Assembly (NCBI GenBank): GCA_030631665.1
Contig: DAOVKU010000004.1
Coordinates: 1 to 34,276, forward strand
Direction: 5' to 3'
Length of the DNA: 34,276 nucleotides
Source of the DNA: Candidatus Omnitrophota bacterium
Lineage (GTDB): Bacteria > Omnitrophota > Gorgyraeia > DAOVKU01
The notes under the pieces were generated by a model. It was not told the origin of the DNA. It worked only from the letters and a program-made list of their open reading frames with translations, and ran no database searches. This document shows positions 7,447 through 15,806 of this stretch, piece by piece. The translations under genes were made by a program, and so were the position numbers. Every line of letters starts with the position of its first letter. Position 1 is the first letter of the stretch.

Positions 7447-10400
7447 ATGAAGTTAAAAAAAATAGAACTGTTTGGCTTTAAATCATTTGCAGATAAAACC
7501 GAACTTTCCTTTGAAGCCGGTGTTACGACTATTGTGGGTCCCAACGGCGTTGGCAAATCGAATATAGCCGAAGCCATCAAATGGGTTTTAGGTGAGCAGA
7601 ATGCCAGGGAGCTGCGTGGGCTTAAAATGGAAGACGTGATATTTAATGGAACCCAAACTCGTCCGCCTCTAAATTTTTCTGAAGTTTCGCTTACTTTCCA
7701 GAATAAAGATAAAATTCTTCCCGTAGATTATGATGAGGTTGTTATTACCAGGCGCGTATTCCGGACAGGAGAAAGTCAATATTTATTAAATAAAACACCG
7801 GTTCGTCTTAAAGATATTAACGATCTTTTGATGGGTACAGGCATAGGTCTTGATTCATATTCCATAATTGGCCAGGGTAAAATCGATCTTATTTTAAGTT
7901 CAAAACCGGAAGATCGACGGTGTATCTTTGAAGAAGCCGCTGGTATCACAAAATATAAATCCAAGAAGAAAGAAGCGCTTAGAAAACTTCAACATACCGA
8001 AAACAATTTGTTGCGAGTTAATGATATCATCCAGGAAGTTTCCCGGCAGATTTCTTCCATTGAACGCCAAGTAAAAAAAGCTAAAAAGTATAAGGAGAAA
8101 TTTGAGCAATTAAAAGAAAAACAAATTAAAGTTAACTCTCACGACCTTAAAAAATTAAAGAATATATTAAACTCACATTTAGACGAAGACCAAAAATTCA
8201 AAGAAAACGAAAAATTATTCTTAGAGGAAATAAAAAAGGCTGAGCTTCTTCTTTTAGAAAGCAAGCAAAAGTTATCTGAAATTGACGAGAATTTAAATAC
8301 TTTATATTCAAAAAAAGTAAACATAAATGCTCAAATTGAAAGTGCCAGGCAGCAAGTTAGCCTTAATACCGAGCGCATAACTGAACTGCAGAGGAGAAAA
8401 GAAAATTCAGAAAAACAGATTCAGTCAACACAAATAAAGTTACAGGAATTAAAGGAACAAATCGCAAAGATCAGAGAGGAATTAGCTGCCTTAAAAGAAG
8501 ATAAATTAAATAAAGCTGAAGAAAAATCTCAAAAAGAGCAGTACCTTAAAGAAATCACTTGTGAAATCGAGAATGCAGAAAAAAATATTAAAAATTGCAA
8601 AGAGAATATTTTTGAGGTTTCAAGTTTAGAATCCAGAACCAAAAATGAGCTGGCGAAAATTTCTGCTGACGAAGTAAATATAAAAGCACGGCTTAAACGA
8701 ATAAGAATAGAAAAAGAAGAAGTTAGAGAAGAACTGGAGAAAACAAGAGAAAAACTTTCTCATTTTAGTACGGAAAAAGAGAAAACAAGTAATGAAATTT
8801 CTTCTTTAAAGAAGCAGGGAGAACAGGTTCTTGGTAACGCAAATTTAAGAAAGCAGGCTCTTCTGGAAATAAAGAATCGACTTGAACAGTTAAATCAAAA
8901 GTTCATTGCTTCTCAGTCAAAATTGGAATATCTAAATGACTTGAGGCGAAAATTTGAAGGCTATCAGAATGGCGTAAAATCAATACTCATAGCCAAAGAG
9001 CAAGCGAAGCTGCCGCAGGATGATATCTTTAGACCCATTGCCAGTTTGATAGAAGTCGAACGCGGTTTTGAGAAGGCTGTTGAGGTGGCTTTAGGCGAGA
9101 AGGCGCAAATTCTTGTTGTTCGCGATGAGTCAGCACTTAAAAAATGTATAGGTTATCTTAAGGCTGAAGTTAAGGGAGACGCCACTTTTATTTGCCTGGA
9201 TACGATTCCGGACATAAAAAGTTCTTCCGATTTTAACTTAAAACCATTACTAAATGTAGTTAGCTATAGTCCGGAATTTGAAAAGGCCATTGGTTTTTTG
9301 TTTGCTGATATTTACCTAGTGGAAAATTTAGAAACAGCGCTTAAAGTAAGACAAGAAGCGCGCAGTAAAAACTTTAAACTAGTTACAAGAAATGGTGATG
9401 TGGTGGAGAACAGTTTGGTTACTTGTGGGGTTCGTCAACTGCAGGAGAACTCTCTTATAGGCAGGGGAGTGAGAATAAAAATTTTAGAAGAAGATATTAG
9501 TAAATGTAACCATGAAAAGGAAAATATGGGAGTTGCGAAGCAGAAAGAAGAAGAAGAATTAGAAAATTTTGAAATTACCTTACAAGGACTTAATTTTACT
9601 ATTCAGCGGAAAGAGATTGATTTAGCCAACCTGTCTTCCGGGCTTAGCTCGATTGAGGAAGAAAAAAAGAGAATTGATGATGAGGCATCTTTATTGAATC
9701 TCGAAATTACAGAAACTGAAGAAGAAGAAATTAAATTAACTGCCAGCAAGCAACGATTAGAACAAGAGATTGAAGAGACAAATAAATCTTTCTTTGAATT
9801 AGAATCGACTATGACCTCTAAAGAAGATTTAATTAAGGTTAAAAAAGAGGAAAGAGAACAGTTATTAATAGATATTACTCAATTAAAAACAGAACTAACG
9901 GCACTTACAGATTTAGAAATTAATCAAAATCAGACTGTCAAGATGATAGAGGACGGCAGCAGCGAAGCATTAGCATTATTCAATACTCAAAAACAAGAAA
10001 TAGAAGACGCCGAAGTGCGATTAAAAAATTTAGAGCTGGATATTAGCAAGATAAAACAAAATATAGAAAAATTAGAAGAAGATTATCAATTAACATCCAG
10101 TGAATTTAAAAATGCCTCCGCGTTAAAGGAAAATCAACTTAAAAGCATCAATGAAGTAGAAACCATTAGTGCCGGTAAACAGGAAGAACTTGAGAAGATT
10201 AAGAATACAATGCATAATTCGCAGGTTAAAAGCACAGAATTAAATTATCAAATACAGAATTTAAAAGAGCGCATATTTGAAAATTACAAAATCAATCTTG
10301 AAGAAATAAAAAAAGAAATCGAAGATGATTTTGACTGCGAGCGGGCAAAAGAAGAAATTTCTCAGTTAAAGCAAAAATTGGATTCTATGGGTGCGGTTAA

Positions 10401-11013
10401 TTTAGTTGCCATAGAAGAGCACAGAGAACTACAGGAGAGATTTGATTTTTTAAATAAACAAAGGCAGGACCTTCAAGAGGCCAAGGAGTCTTTACATAAA
10501 GTTATAATCAAAATTAACAAGACCACCAAAAAATTATTTATAGAAACTTTCGCTAAAATAGAAGTTGGTTTCATGGAATTTTTTAGGCTGCTTTTTGGTG
10601 GTGGAAAAGCTGAGTTGATTTTAAGTGATGAGAGTGATGTATTAGAAAGCGGAATAGAAATTAATGTTAGGCCGCCAGGTAAGAAATCACAAAATATTTC
10701 GCTGCTTTCAGGCGGAGAGAAAGCTTTAACCGCCGTAGCTCTTCTTTTCGCTGTTTTTAAAGTAAAACCTTCACCCTTCTGTATCCTTGATGAAATGGAT
10801 GCCCCGCTTGATGAATCTAATGTAAATCGATTTACTAAAGTTTTACAGGATTTTCTTAAAACTTCTCAGTTTATAGTTATTACTCACAATAAAAAAACCA
10901 TTGGCGTGGCGGATGTAATGTATGGCGTTACTATGGAAGAAGCTGGCGTTTCAAAAATTGTTTCGGTGAAATTTAAGGATTCAGACAAGGTTGTTGAAGA
11001 AGCTGTAGCTTAA
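7447..11013 (+). CDS. smc: chromosome segregation protein SMC
   Basis: SMC ATPase that dimerises, entraps DNA and with ScpA/ScpB compacts and segregates the chromosome. At 1188 residues it has the canonical length and layout. The Walker A motif is GPNGVGKS (31-38). A long heptad-rich coiled coil of Glu/Lys/Leu runs from about 170 to 500, followed by a hinge at about 510-660 (FEGYQNGVKSI through GNGDVV-like segments) and a second coiled coil from about 660 to 1000. The ABC signature LSGGE is at 1087-1091 and Walker B ILDEMD includes Asp1115 and Glu1116. The FGFKSFAD start is typical. A GAAAGGG ribosome site precedes the ATG. scpA and scpB are not in the window. Confidence 0.98.
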   Translation: MKLKKIELFGFKSFADKTELSFEAGVTTIVGPNGVGKSNIAEAIKWVLGEQNARELRGLKMEDVIFNGTQTRPPLNFSEVSLTFQNKDKILPVDYDEVVITRRVFRTGESQYLLNKTPVRLKDINDLLMGTGIGLDSYSIIGQGKIDLILSSKPEDRRCIFEEAAGITKYKSKKKEALRKLQHTENNLLRVNDIIQEVSRQISSIERQVKKAKKYKEKFEQLKEKQIKVNSHDLKKLKNILNSHLDEDQKFKENEKLFLEEIKKAELLLLESKQKLSEIDENLNTLYSKKVNINAQIESARQQVSLNTERITELQRRKENSEKQIQSTQIKLQELKEQIAKIREELAALKEDKLNKAEEKSQKEQYLKEITCEIENAEKNIKNCKENIFEVSSLESRTKNELAKISADEVNIKARLKRIRIEKEEVREELEKTREKLSHFSTEKEKTSNEISSLKKQGEQVLGNANLRKQALLEIKNRLEQLNQKFIASQSKLEYLNDLRRKFEGYQNGVKSILIAKEQAKLPQDDIFRPIASLIEVERGFEKAVEVALGEKAQILVVRDESALKKCIGYLKAEVKGDATFICLDTIPDIKSSSDFNLKPLLNVVSYSPEFEKAIGFLFADIYLVENLETALKVRQEARSKNFKLVTRNGDVVENSLVTCGVRQLQENSLIGRGVRIKILEEDISKCNHEKENMGVAKQKEEEELENFEITLQGLNFTIQRKEIDLANLSSGLSSIEEEKKRIDDEASLLNLEITETEEEEIKLTASKQRLEQEIEETNKSFFELESTMTSKEDLIKVKKEEREQLLIDITQLKTELTALTDLEINQNQTVKMIEDGSSEALALFNTQKQEIEDAEVRLKNLELDISKIKQNIEKLEEDYQLTSSEFKNASALKENQLKSINEVETISAGKQEELEKIKNTMHNSQVKSTELNYQIQNLKERIFENYKINLEEIKKEIEDDFDCERAKEEISQLKQKLDSMGAVNLVAIEEHRELQERFDFLNKQRQDLQEAKESLHKVIIKINKTTKKLFIETFAKIEVGFMEFFRLLFGGGKAELILSDESDVLESGIEINVRPPGKKSQNISLLSGGEKALTAVALLFAVFKVKPSPFCILDEMDAPLDESNVNRFTKVLQDFLKTSQFIVITHNKKTIGVADVMYGVTMEEAGVSKIVSVKFKDSDKVVEEAVA

Positions 11014-11032
11014 AAGGGGATAGCGCCCTTTT
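11012..11032. terminator. bidirectional terminator between smc and the diguanylate cyclase gene
   Basis: A 7-bp inverted repeat (AAAAGGG at 11012-11018 with CCCTTTT at 11026-11032) fills the 21-bp gap between two convergent genes. The T-run after the right arm serves smc, and the A-run before the left arm serves the minus-strand gene. Confidence 0.65.
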
Positions 11033-11034
11033 TC

Positions 11035-12201
11035 TTACGTGCTCATTAATGCTTTATTCCTGCCGGTTTGCTTAGCCCGATACAGAGCGATATCTGCTGT
11101 TTTTATAAGTTCATCTTTGTCCTGTGCGTTGTCGGGAAAAGTGGCAACGCCTAAGCTGATGGTTAGCTTTTTCTCTGGTAAAACCTCTTCATTTTTGAAC
11201 GCAAAAGACTCTACTTTTTTTCTTAAGCGTCTAGCAAGATTGAAAGCCTCTTTTTTGGATGTTTGCGGTAAAATGATAACAAATTCTTCTCCTCCATAAC
11301 GGGAAGCCGTATCGGTTTCTCTTAAATCCTCAAGTAGAATACTGCAGAGTATTTTTAATAGATAATCGCCTGCCGGATGTCCCAAAATATCATTATAAAT
11401 TTTGAAATGGTCTATGTCGAGCATAATTATCGAAGTTGGATGATTAAACCTTCGGCTGCGTTTTATTTCTTCATCAAGTAAGTATTGAAAATGGCCGTGA
11501 TTGTAAAGACTTGTCAATGAATCAATTTGGGACATCTTTTCTTTCTCTTCATAACGCCTGGAGTTTTCTATTGCCAGGCCCGCCTGGTAGGCAAACATAC
11601 TTAAAATTTTAATATCTTCTTTGGCAATTGCTTTTGAACTAAATTTATTATCTGCCAGAATAACACCCACTATTTTTTCTTTAGCTGTGAGGGGCACGGC
11701 CACAAATTCATCTAATTTAAGTAGTTCTTTAATCTGAGGATTAACTTTATTTTTGGCTTGTGGGTTGGTAACTTCAAAGGGCATTCCCTCAAGGGCGGTC
11801 ATAGTTATTACATCTTGATTCTCATGTAGGGGAATTTTTATAGTTTTGACTATAGCGTTGAATGAACCCAGACTCTCTTTCTTAAAGTTTTTATAAGCGC
11901 TTATTAAATCTTCAAAAGACACCTTTTCTGTTTCAATGTGATGCCAGATTCTTGCTGCTTCTTCGCTTGATTGAGGGCCTATACCCATTTTTCCTTCCAG
12001 GGTTTCACTTTCCTCATGCACCAAGAAAAGCATAGCTCTATTGAAACCGAGTCCTTCTTTAGCTGTAACGCCGGTTAAAATTATAAAGAGAATTTCATCC
12101 AGCCTCAAAGTAGTTTGCACGGCATTGCTAATTAAATAAAGTTGATTAAGCTCCGCCTTTGCTTTTTCAAACCGTTTTTTAAAATCCTGGCTATTTTCCA
12201 T
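11035..12201 (-). CDS. GAF-domain diguanylate cyclase (GGEEF)
   Basis: Predicted to make cyclic di-GMP from two GTP. The 388-residue protein has an N-terminal coiled-coil start, a GAF-like sensor domain at about 25-210 (VPLTAKEKIVGVILADN, MFAYQAGLAIENSR) and a GGDEF domain at about 222-385. The active-site signature is GGEEF at 303-307. A product-inhibition I-site RxxD (Arg294-Asp297) lies five residues upstream. IDHFKIYNDILGHPAGD carries metal and GTP contacts. There is no signal peptide or membrane segment, so the sensor is cytoplasmic. The ligand of the GAF domain is unknown. The gene has its own strong promoter and a start codon almost at the predicted transcription start. Confidence 0.93.
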   Translation of the reverse strand: MENSQDFKKRFEKAKAELNQLYLISNAVQTTLRLDEILFIILTGVTAKEGLGFNRAMLFLVHEESETLEGKMGIGPQSSEEAARIWHHIETEKVSFEDLISAYKNFKKESLGSFNAIVKTIKIPLHENQDVITMTALEGMPFEVTNPQAKNKVNPQIKELLKLDEFVAVPLTAKEKIVGVILADNKFSSKAIAKEDIKILSMFAYQAGLAIENSRRYEEKEKMSQIDSLTSLYNHGHFQYLLDEEIKRSRRFNHPTSIIMLDIDHFKIYNDILGHPAGDYLLKILCSILLEDLRETDTASRYGGEEFVIILPQTSKKEAFNLARRLRKKVESFAFKNEEVLPEKKLTISLGVATFPDNAQDKDELIKTADIALYRAKQTGRNKALMST

Positions 12202-12212
12202 AACAAATGATT

Positions 12213-12240
12213 ATTATACGTTAGCTTTCATATTTGTCAA
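12213..12240 (-). promoter_or_regulatory. consensus sigma70 promoter of the diguanylate cyclase gene
   Basis: Read on the minus strand, TTGACA (12240-12235) and TATAAT (12218-12213) are both perfect consensus hexamers with a 16-bp spacer. The start codon at 12201 lies only 11 nt past the -10 box, so the mRNA would have a leader of a few nucleotides or none. Confidence 0.8.
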
Positions 12241-12259
12241 GAGTCTCTTTATTTTTTTA

Positions 12260-12288
12260 TTGACATAGTCATTTTTTTGGTTTAAACT
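12260..12288 (+). promoter_or_regulatory. promoter of the riboflavin operon
   Basis: TTGACA at 12260-12265 and TAAACT at 12283-12288, 17 bp apart, place transcription start near 12295, right at the 5' end of the FMN aptamer. The promoter is back to back with that of the diguanylate cyclase gene, with about 20 bp between the two -35 boxes. Confidence 0.7.
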
Positions 12289-12292
12289 GAAA

Positions 12293-12520
12293 CTTACCTT
12301 TGGGAAAGGGTGTAATTCCCGACTGGTGGTAAGGGTATAAAATTTGCCCGAAGCCCACGAACTCCTGTGTAACATAAGGGGTAGATGCGGTGAGTTGCAA
12401 GACAATTCCGCAGCCAATAGTCCCGAATGAAGCGACTTGCGATAGTGTTTCTTCGGGATGCCGAAGTGGATCTTCTTGAAGTTCTACATTCGGCATAATA
12501 GTCTAGATGGGAAAAGGTAA
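12293..12520 (+). promoter_or_regulatory. FMN riboswitch (RFN element)
   Basis: Conserved RFN pieces appear in order: CTTACCTTTGGG and GGGTGTAATTCCCGACTGGTGGT at the 5' side, GCCCACGA, GCGGTGAGTT, CCGCAGCC, and finally AGTCTAGATGGGAAAAGGTAA. The P1 helix forms between 12294-12300 (TTACCTT) and 12514-12520 (AAGGTAA). At about 228 nt it is long for the family (commonly about 120-150). The extra length is an arm between CAGCCAATAGT and the terminal AGTCTAGATGGG, closed by perfect CCGAATG (12423-12429) and CATTCGG (12487-12493). FMN binding is expected to switch off the downstream ribBA-ribH-nusB-ribD-ribE operon through the terminator at 12642. Confidence 0.93.
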
Positions 12521-12548
12521 ATGAAAGCACAACTTAGCGAGTTTATTC

Positions 12549-12582
12549 TATGCTTTGCCTGAGGAACGGAAGGCAAGGCATA
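12549..12582 (+). other. stem-loop in the riboflavin leader
   Basis: TATGCTTTGCCT (12549-12560) pairs with AGGCAAGGCATA (12571-12582) over 12 bp with one G-U pair and a 10-nt loop. It lies between aptamer and terminator, with no T-run, so it may act as a spacer or pause element. Confidence 0.6.
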
Positions 12583-12641
12583 ACTAAATTGTTTGTTTGA
12601 ATTTACCCCTTTTGTTAGATTGGGGTCAAAAGGATTAAATC

Positions 12642-12666
12642 CCCGAAGGTAAACTTCGGGTTTTTT
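12642..12666 (+). terminator. rho-independent terminator of the FMN riboswitch
   Basis: CCCGAAG (12642-12648), loop GTAAA, CTTCGGG (12654-12660), then six T. It ends 34 nt before ribBA. Two upstream segments could form an alternative structure. TTTACCCCTTTT (12602-12613) complements the aptamer's 3' P1 strand. GGGG near 12621-12626 could pair with the CCCC that opens the terminator. This is consistent with transcriptional attenuation by FMN. Confidence 0.85.
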
Positions 12667-12700
12667 ATTATTAATAGAGAGAATAGAAGGTGAAAAAATA

Positions 12701-13954
12701 ATGTTTAACTCAACAAAAGAAATAATTGAAGATTTAAAAGACGGGAAGATGGTAATCTTTGTTGATGACGAAGGCAGGGAAAATGAAGGTGATTTGATAG
12801 CCTCTGCGCAATTACTAACTCAAGAAAACCTTAATTTTATGGCCAAAGAAGCACGTGGTTTAATTTGCGTTCCCATGGAAAGCAGCAGGCTCGATGCCCT
12901 TGGACTTCATCCAATGATTGACTTATCCGGCCAGGATAAAAAATTAGACCCTTATCGGACTGCCTGGGCTGTTTCCGTTGATGCTAAAAGAAACACTACT
13001 ACAGGTATTTCCGTTGCTGATAGATGTCGTACCGTCAAAGTACTTATTGATTCCTGCAGTAAGCCGCAAGATCTTATTAGGCCCGGTCATATCTTTCCGC
13101 TTCGAGCCCAAAAAGGGGGCGTGCTGGTAAGGGCAGGGCATACCGAGGCCTGTGTTGATTTAATGAAGTTGGCCAATCTTTATCCGGCCGGCGTAATCTG
13201 CGAAATTATGAACGAAGATGGAACCATGGCCAGAACTGTGCACTTAATCGAGTTTGCCAAAAAACATAATTTAAAAATTGGCACTGTTGCTGATTTAATA
13301 AAATATCGCAGAAAGTCAGAAAAATTGGTAAAAAAGGTTGCGGCCACTGAAATACCGACTGATTTTGGCAAATTTCGTTTAATGCTCTATAACTCTTTAA
13401 TTGATAATGAGCTTCATGTTGTACTTGTAAAAAATGAAATACATGATCCGACCTTAGTGCGTGTTCATTCTGAGTGTTTAACCGGGGATGTATTTGGGTC
13501 ATTGCGTTGTGATTGCGGAAAACAACTTAAAGAAGCTATGAGAATTATTGAAAGCTGCGGCAACGGTGTTATTCTTTATATGCGCCAGGAAGGCAGGGGC
13601 ATAGGACTTGAAAACAAAATCAAGGCTTATCACTTACAGGATGAAGGAGCCGATACAGTAGAAGCCAACAAAATGCTGGGTTTTAATCCTGATTTAAGAG
13701 ATTATGGCATAGGCGCTCAAATACTGACTGACCTTGGTATAAAAAATATACGCCTATTGACAAACAATCCACAGAAGATTATCGGATTAGAAGGTTATGG
13801 CCTTAAAGTGATAGAGAGGGTGCCATTAGAGATTGCTCCTAATCCTTCCAATTTAAAATATCTGCGGACTAAAATGGAAAAATTGGGTCATACGCTTAAC
13901 ATTAGCAGAAAACAGAAAACAGAAAACAGAAAACAGAAAAATTTTAACATCTGA
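12701..13954 (+). CDS. ribBA: bifunctional DHBP synthase / GTP cyclohydrolase II (RibBA)
   Basis: Provides both riboflavin precursors. The N-terminal domain (about 1-200) makes 3,4-dihydroxy-2-butanone 4-phosphate from ribulose 5-phosphate, with motifs [11 protein letters not shown] and RAGHTEA. The C-terminal domain (about 208-400) opens GTP, with zinc ligands Cys259, Cys270 and Cys272 in [14 protein letters not shown] and the RQEGRGIGL motif. The final 13 or so residues ([11 protein letters not shown]) come from a DNA heptamer repeat and look like a recent extension past the normal end. The gene is first in the operon after the FMN riboswitch, with an AAGGTG ribosome site. Both catalytic domains appear intact. 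Confidence 0.96.
   Translation: MFNSTKEIIEDLKDGKMVIFVDDEGRENEGDLIASAQLLTQENLNFMAKEARGLICVPMESSRLDALGLHPMIDLSGQDKKLDPYRTAWAVSVDAKRNTTTGISVADRCRTVKVLIDSCSKPQDLIRPGHIFPLRAQKGGVLVRAGHTEACVDLMKLANLYPAGVICEIMNEDGTMARTVHLIEFAKKHNLKIGTVADLIKYRRKSEKLVKKVAATEIPTDFGKFRLMLYNSLIDNELHVVLVKNEIHDPTLVRVHSECLTGDVFGSLRCDCGKQLKEAMRIIESCGNGVILYMRQEGRGIGLENKIKAYHLQDEGADTVEANKMLGFNPDLRDYGIGAQILTDLGIKNIRLLTNNPQKIIGLEGYGLKVIERVPLEIAPNPSNLKYLRTKMEKLGHTLNISRKQKTENRKQKNFNI
13906..13940 (+). repeat. five tandem CAGAAAA heptamers
   Basis: Five perfect 7-bp copies form the 3' end of ribBA and encode a basic tail. Just downstream (about 13976-13990) lies pyrimidine-rich CTGTCGTCTGTCTTCTG, and a related purine-rich run (ACAGAAGACAGAAAGCAGAG) precedes the gene at 31894. 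This is a simple-sequence family scattered at gene borders. Confidence 0.85.
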
Positions 13955-14066
13955 TTTTGTTTTTTGCCTATCTGTCGTCTGTCTTCTGGCTTTTGGCTAT
14001 GCTTCCTCTCATAAGATGTATTAAAATTCTCTGCGACAATTTTAAGACATTCGAGGAAGTTAATTC

Positions 14067-14082
14067 GTCCGCCTAGGCGGAC
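14067..14082. repeat. dispersed palindrome GTCCGCCTAGGCGGAC
   Basis: A perfect 16-bp palindrome just before the ribH ribosome site (GGAGG at 14090). It belongs to the same family as the palindromes at 2258 and in the tRNA-derived repeats at 18801 and 18868. In the mRNA it would form a hairpin directly upstream of the ribH start, with possible effects on translation. Confidence 0.7.
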
Positions 14083-14100
14083 TCATTAAGGAGGAAAGAA

Positions 14101-14568
14101 ATGGTAAGGGAGATAAAGGCAAATTTAATTGCCAAAGACCTAAAGTTTGCTATTGTAGTTTCAAGATTCAATGAATTCATTACCCATAAATTGCTTGATG
14201 GCGCAGTTGATACCTTTTTGCGTCAGGGTGCCACTACTCAGAATATAGATATAGTTTGGGTTCCGGGTTCTTTTGAGCTGCCTCTGGCGGCTAAGCGTTT
14301 AGCAAGCAATAAAAAGTATAATGCTGTTATTTGCCTTGGAACTTTGATAAGGGGAGATACGCCTCATTTTGATTTTATTGCTAATGAAGCTGCTAAGGGT
14401 ATTGCCACTGTTGGGCTTGCAAGCCAGAAACCGGTTATTTTTGGTGTAATCACCGCTGATACTTTGGAACAAGCTATAGAAAGAGCTGGAACTAAAAGCG
14501 GCAATAAGGGCAGGGATGCGGCTTTATCGGCCATTGAAATGGCTAATTTGCTAAAAGTATTAAAATAA
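14101..14568 (+). CDS. ribH: 6,7-dimethyl-8-ribityllumazine synthase
   Basis: Condenses the RibB product with the pyrimidinedione from the RibD branch to give lumazine, usually in a 60-subunit shell or pentamers. The 155-residue length is normal. Substrate-binding motifs include [21 protein letters not shown] and [14 protein letters not shown] with the catalytic-loop His, plus the C-terminal [10 protein letters not shown] phosphate-binding segment. A GGAGGAAAG ribosome site precedes the ATG. It is followed by nusB after 10 nt, an order common in bacteria. Confidence 0.97.
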   Translation: MVREIKANLIAKDLKFAIVVSRFNEFITHKLLDGAVDTFLRQGATTQNIDIVWVPGSFELPLAAKRLASNKKYNAVICLGTLIRGDTPHFDFIANEAAKGIATVGLASQKPVIFGVITADTLEQAIERAGTKSGNKGRDAALSAIEMANLLKVLK

Positions 14569-14578
14569 GAAAAGTTTT

Positions 14579-14995
14579 ATGAGAAAAAGAACGAAGTCCA
14601 GAGAATGTGCTTTACAAATTCTTTATACTATTGATATCACCGGCGATTCCCTCTCAAATATTACACAGATTTACTGGGAGAACCATCAGCAGTTTTTGTC
14701 ATGTAGGGATTTTGCTGATGTGCTGCTTAAAGGAATATCAATGCATAAGGATGAAATTGATAAAGTTATCAGTACTTACGCCAGTAACTGGAAGCTTGGA
14801 CGGATGGCAATTGTAGATAGAAATGTATTAAGAATTTCAGCTTTTGAATTACTTTATCTCGATGAAATTCCGCCGAAAGTTTCGATAAATGAGGCAGTCA
14901 ATCTTGCCAAAAAATTTTCTACCGTCGATTCAGGTAAATTTGTTAATGGTATCCTTGATAGGATTAACAAGGAAAAAGATATTGCGAAAAGTTGA
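14579..14995 (+). CDS. nusB: transcription antitermination factor NusB
   Basis: With NusE (S10) binds boxA RNA and supports antitermination of rRNA transcription. The 138-residue all-helical protein shows family sequence: RECALQILYTID at the start, WKLGRMAIVDRNVLRISAFELLY in the middle, PPKVSINEAVNLAKKFS and KFVNGILDRI at the end. Riding behind ribH is a widespread arrangement. The last 14 nt overlap the proposed start of the PHP gene. Confidence 0.96.
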   Translation: MRKRTKSRECALQILYTIDITGDSLSNITQIYWENHQQFLSCRDFADVLLKGISMHKDEIDKVISTYASNWKLGRMAIVDRNVLRISAFELLYLDEIPPKVSINEAVNLAKKFSTVDSGKFVNGILDRINKEKDIAKS

Positions 14996-15806
14996 TCTCC
15001 ATATTCACACTTATTTTTCAGATGGTAGTTTCTCGCCGGAAGAAGTTATTGAGATAGCGAAGAATAAAGGTTTTTCGGCCCTTGCCATTACAGACCACGA
15101 TTCTGTTAGTGGTATCCCTCGAGCAAAAATAGCAGGAAAAAAGTTGGGTGTAGAAGTTATTCCGGCTGTGGAGTTAACTGCTGAAGAAAAAGATACAGAA
15201 ATTCATATATTAGGTTATTTTATAGATTACAAGGATGAAAATTTTAGAAAATTTCTTAAAAGTTTAAGGCAAGCAAGAATAGAACGAACTTTTAAGATGG
15301 TTTCTAAGCTGAGAAAGCTGGGGCTCGATATAGATATGGAAGATGTCTTAGAAACAGCAGGCCCCGGGGCTATCGGCAGATTACACCTCGCTTTTTGTTT
15401 AATAAAGAAGGGCTACGTTAACGGTATTTACGATGCCTTTGCGAAATATCTTGGTGAAGGTAAAGCCGCTTATGTAAGAAAGAAGAGGCTGACGCCGGGA
15501 GAAACTTTACAGATAATAAAAAATTTAGGCGGGGTGAGTGTTTTAGCGCACCCGCATACTATAAAGAATAAAAAAATGGTTGAGGACATAATAAAGACGG
15601 GTATTGAAGGAATTGAAGTTTATCATTCAGACCACTCGCTAAAAACATCTCGTTACTTTCGCAAGCTTGCCGAAAAATATGGTTTGATTATCAGCGGTGG
15701 TTCTGACTGCCATGGCCTACGAAAAGGAAAAATTTTACTTGGAAGTGTAAGCGTTCCTTATCATGTTGTTGAAGAATTGAGGAGTAAGGCTAAAATAAAT
15801 GACTGA
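14982..15806 (+). CDS. PHP-domain metal-dependent phosphoesterase
   Basis: Predicted metal-dependent phosphoesterase of the PHP family, similar in motif order to the TrpH/YciV (RNase AM) group that acts on nucleoside 3',5'-bisphosphates or RNA 5' ends. Metal-ligand motifs are VDLHIHTYFSDGS at the N-terminus, TDHDSVSG, an internal Glu, LAHPHT and SGGSDCHG near the C-terminus. I prefer the TTG at 14982, giving 274 residues starting LRKVDLHIHT, because it places DLHIHT at the extreme N-terminus as in homologues and has AAGGA upstream. A longer frame back to 14889 would only translate nusB sequence. It overlaps nusB by 14 nt and ribD by 8 nt. The exact substrate is unknown. Confidence 0.88.
   Translation: MRKVDLHIHTYFSDGSFSPEEVIEIAKNKGFSALAITDHDSVSGIPRAKIAGKKLGVEVIPAVELTAEEKDTEIHILGYFIDYKDENFRKFLKSLRQARIERTFKMVSKLRKLGLDIDMEDVLETAGPGAIGRLHLAFCLIKKGYVNGIYDAFAKYLGEGKAAYVRKKRLTPGETLQIIKNLGGVSVLAHPHTIKNKKMVEDIIKTGIEGIEVYHSDHSLKTSRYFRKLAEKYGLIISGGSDCHGLRKGKILLGSVSVPYHVVEELRSKAKIND

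Noticed and set aside
12214-12530. Several minus-strand open frames opposite the riboflavin leader
   Set aside because: They lie across the FMN aptamer, have no ribosome sites and no recognisable protein sequence; RNA conservation explains the region.
14889-14981. N-terminal extension of the PHP protein
   Set aside because: The extra 31 residues are translated from within nusB in another frame and have no PHP homology. TTG 14982 puts the DLHIHT motif at the usual N-terminal position.
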